In this document: positions 62,374 through 64,000 of the stretch, one piece after another | How positions within the stretch are numbered: the stretch's first letter is position 1 | Layout: each line of letters begins with the position of its first letter | NCBI GenBank assembly: GCA_963712465.1 | Contig: CAVQHY010000008.1 | Span: forward strand, 372,001-436,000 | Source of the DNA: CAVQHY01 sp963712465 | GTDB taxonomy: Bacteria; Actinomycetota; Thermoleophilia; Gaiellales; Gaiellaceae | Length of the DNA stretch: 64,000 bases | Direction: 5' to 3' | The notes under the pieces: generated by a model | The model's input: only the letters and a program-made list of their open reading frames with translations | Told to the model about the DNA's origin: nothing | Databases searched by the model: none | Program-made: the position numbers and the translations under genes

Positions 62374-63783
62374 GTGAACAACTCCGTGAAGCCGGGCGTC
62401 CTCGGGTGTGACGTCGCCGTAGTCGGCGGCGGTATCGCCGGCTTCACCGCTGCGTTGCAGGCTGCGTGCGAGGCCGAGGTCGTGCTGCTCTCGAAGGGGC
62501 CGATCGCCGCGACGTCGAGCTATCTCGCGCAGGGCGGGGTCGCGGCGGCGCTGGCGTCCGACGATTCTCCCGAGCTCCACGCAGCCGACACGCTCCTCGC
62601 CGGCCGCGGCCTCTGCCGGCCGAGCGCCGTCCGCGTGCTCACGGAGGAGGCTCCGGCGCGGATCGTCGATCTCGTCGAGCAGGGCGTCGCCTTCGACCCG
62701 GAGCTCGGCCTCGAAGGCGGTCACACGCGCCGCCGGGTCGCGCACGTCGACGGATCGGCGACAGGCGAGCGGATCGCGCGGACGCTCGCCGAGCGCGTGC
62801 GCAGGCATCCGCGGATCACGGTCTATGAGGGCGAGCGCGCGCTCGAGCTCTGGACCTCCGGCGACCGCTGCGTCGGCATCGTCACGAGCCGGCGCGCAGT
62901 TGCCGCACCGGCCACCGTGCTCGCGACCGGGGGCGCGGCCGCGCTCTGGGAGCGCACGACGAACCCCGCCGGCGCGGTCGGCGAGGGAATCGCAATGGCC
63001 TATCGCGCAGGAGCCCCCGTCGCCGACCTCGAGTTCATGCAGTTTCACCCTACGGCGCTGCTCGACTCCGGCCTTCTGTTGACGGAGGCGCTACGCGGCG
63101 AAGGCGCACTTCTTGTCGACGACGAGGGCCGCCGCTTTACCGATGAGCTGGCGCCGCGGGACGTCGTCGCGCGGGCGATCGCCGAACGCGGGGCCGCCCG
63201 GCTCGACCTGCGCACAATCGACCGCAGCCGCTTTCCGGGCCTGATGGCGACGCTCGAGCGGGAGGGCTACGACCCGGCCGTAGAGCCGATCCCGGTCGCG
63301 GCCGCAGCGCACTACACGATCGGCGGCGTCGTCACCGACAGCGAGGGCCGCACCGAGCTCCCCGGCCTCTACGCCGCAGGGGAATGTGCCGCCACCGGCG
63401 TTCACGGCGCGAACCGCCTCGCTTCGAACTCGCTGCTGGAGTGCCTCGTCCTCGGCCGCCGCGCTGCGCTGGCCGCCGCCGCGGAGCCGCCGCTGCCCTC
63501 GCGACTCCCTCCCGAGCCCGAGCCGTCGCGAGAGGTGCCGGTCTCACCCGCGCTCCGCGAGGCGCTCTGGCGAGACGCGGGACTGGTGCGCGACGCAGCC
63601 GGGCTCGAGCGCCTGACCCGCTCGCCGCACCTGCTCACACAGCTGGTCGCGCAGAGCGCCGTCGTCCGCGAGGAGAGCCGCGGCGTTCATTTCCGTGTCG
63701 ACTTCCCGCACGACGACCCCGAGCTTCGACGCCACGTCGTTCTCCGGCCTGGCTCCGAACCATGCCTCGAATCGTGGTTCTGA
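62374..63783 (+). CDS. nadB: L-aspartate oxidase NadB
   Basis: 469 aa. FAD-binding VAVVGGGIAGFTAALQAACE; SSYLAQGGVAAAL; succinate-dehydrogenase-like active site LEFMQFHPTALLDSG, EALRGEGALLVDDEGRRFTD; GLYAAGECAATGVHGANRLA SNSLLECLVLGRRAA. Oxidises L-aspartate to iminoaspartate in de novo NAD synthesis. The C-terminal helical domain is short but present (LREALWRDAGLVRDAAGLER). GTG start 62374, 6 bp after the pncA-like stop. Overlaps nadC by 22 bp. nadA is not in the window. Confidence 0.94.
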   Translation: MNNSVKPGVLGCDVAVVGGGIAGFTAALQAACEAEVVLLSKGPIAATSSYLAQGGVAAALASDDSPELHAADTLLAGRGLCRPSAVRVLTEEAPARIVDLVEQGVAFDPELGLEGGHTRRRVAHVDGSATGERIARTLAERVRRHPRITVYEGERALELWTSGDRCVGIVTSRRAVAAPATVLATGGAAALWERTTNPAGAVGEGIAMAYRAGAPVADLEFMQFHPTALLDSGLLLTEALRGEGALLVDDEGRRFTDELAPRDVVARAIAERGAARLDLRTIDRSRFPGLMATLEREGYDPAVEPIPVAAAAHYTIGGVVTDSEGRTELPGLYAAGECAATGVHGANRLASNSLLECLVLGRRAALAAAAEPPLPSRLPPEPEPSREVPVSPALREALWRDAGLVRDAAGLERLTRSPHLLTQLVAQSAVVREESRGVHFRVDFPHDDPELRRHVVLRPGSEPCLESWF

Positions 63784-64000
63784 CCCAGCCCGCGCCTCCC
63801 CTCGAGGCCCTTCGCCGCGCCGTGGAGGAGGCGCTCGCCGAGGACGTCGGTACGGGCGACGCGACGAGCGAGGCGGTCGTTCCTGCGGATGCCGTCTGCA
63901 CGGCCGAGATCCGGCTTCAGGAGCCCGGCGTCGTCTGCGGGCTGGACGTGCTCGAGGCCGTGTTTTCCCAGCTCGACGCCTCCGTGCACACCGAGGTTCT
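63762..64000 (+). CDS. nadC: Nicotinate-nucleotide pyrophosphorylase NadC, N-terminal part (cut by window edge)
   Basis: First 79 codons from ATG 63762. LRRAVEEALAEDVGTGDATS, VPADAVCTAEIRLQEPGVVC GLDVLEAVF are the N-terminal hallmarks of quinolinate phosphoribosyltransferase. Follows nadB with a 22-bp overlap; the rest lies beyond 64000. Confidence 0.93.
   Translation, partial: MPRIVVLTQPAPPLEALRRAVEEALAEDVGTGDATSEAVVPADAVCTAEIRLQEPGVVCGLDVLEAVFSQLDASVHTEV

Noticed and set aside
1..64000. CRISPR array, rRNA operon, replication origin, or lanthipeptide gene cluster
   Set aside because: No regularly spaced short repeats, no rRNA signature, no DnaA-box cluster noticed. The LanC-like protein has no zinc ligands and no LanA/B/M partner.

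Overview
This is about 64 kb of high-GC chromosome with dense GTG starts, short 4-bp gene overlaps and an actinobacterial protein repertoire. A soil or sediment Actinomycetota is likely, possibly class Thermoleophilia. That placement is inferred from gene families; there is no rRNA gene or other phylogenetic anchor. About a dozen genes contain single-base frame changes, some of which compensate each other. They are spread across unrelated genes, so many may be uncorrected indels from long reads rather than true pseudogenes. They are annotated as one gene each, with the frame change stated.

Region 1 (1-21.6 kb) is mostly housekeeping and envelope: partial rsgA, a berberine-bridge-type FAD oxidase, a frameshifted GT-C glycosyltransferase, a STAND-like ATPase with a palindromic operator, an alcohol dehydrogenase whose stop codon lies inside a 168-bp MITE, a LolD/MacB-type ABC exporter, a GNAT/acyl-CoA-synthetase fusion, a secreted animal-type haem peroxidase with RTX repeats, an alpha/beta hydrolase, and the first decayed copies of a small-protein family. 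Region 2 (21.6-36.2 kb) holds an IS3-family element with 4-bp target duplication, a PNAG-like polysaccharide cluster (deacetylase, secreted LanC-like barrel, small membrane protein, GT2 synthase), phage debris next to an FRG-domain protein, a repeat-rich lectin-like protein and a class III nucleotide cyclase.

Region 3 (36.2-56.6 kb) looks like a tandem genomic island in tRNA-Ala(TGC). The intact tRNA lies at 56599-56671 on the minus strand. Exact copies of its 3' half recur in the same orientation at 36216-36257 (42 bp) and 38754-38799 (46 bp), and a tyrosine-recombinase remnant abuts the tRNA. The 17.8-kb main unit carries a divergent catabolic system around a FadR-type GntR regulator. Rightward run regulator, Ldh2-type dehydrogenase, cupin, Tat-exported family-5 binding protein, two permeases, a fused double ATPase and an IlvD/Edd dehydratase. 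Leftward run a creatininase-family hydrolase, TIM-barrel protein, SDR, cupin, an unknown protein, a Gfo/Idh dehydrogenase and a 4Fe-4S QueG/reductive-dehalogenase-like protein. A separate enolase-superfamily gene lacks the usual catalytic bases. Together they suggest uptake and oxidation/dehydration of a sugar acid, lactone or related polar substrate. The 2.5-kb tandem unit carries an ECF sigma/anti-sigma pair and a secreted repeat protein.

Region 4 (56.6-64 kb) returns to core chromosome: a secreted metzincin-like protein, a GGDEF diguanylate cyclase, small membrane proteins, a transglycosylase-like protein, and an NAD cluster of NrtR-like regulator, nicotinamidase-like hydrolase, nadB and nadC (cut by the window edge).
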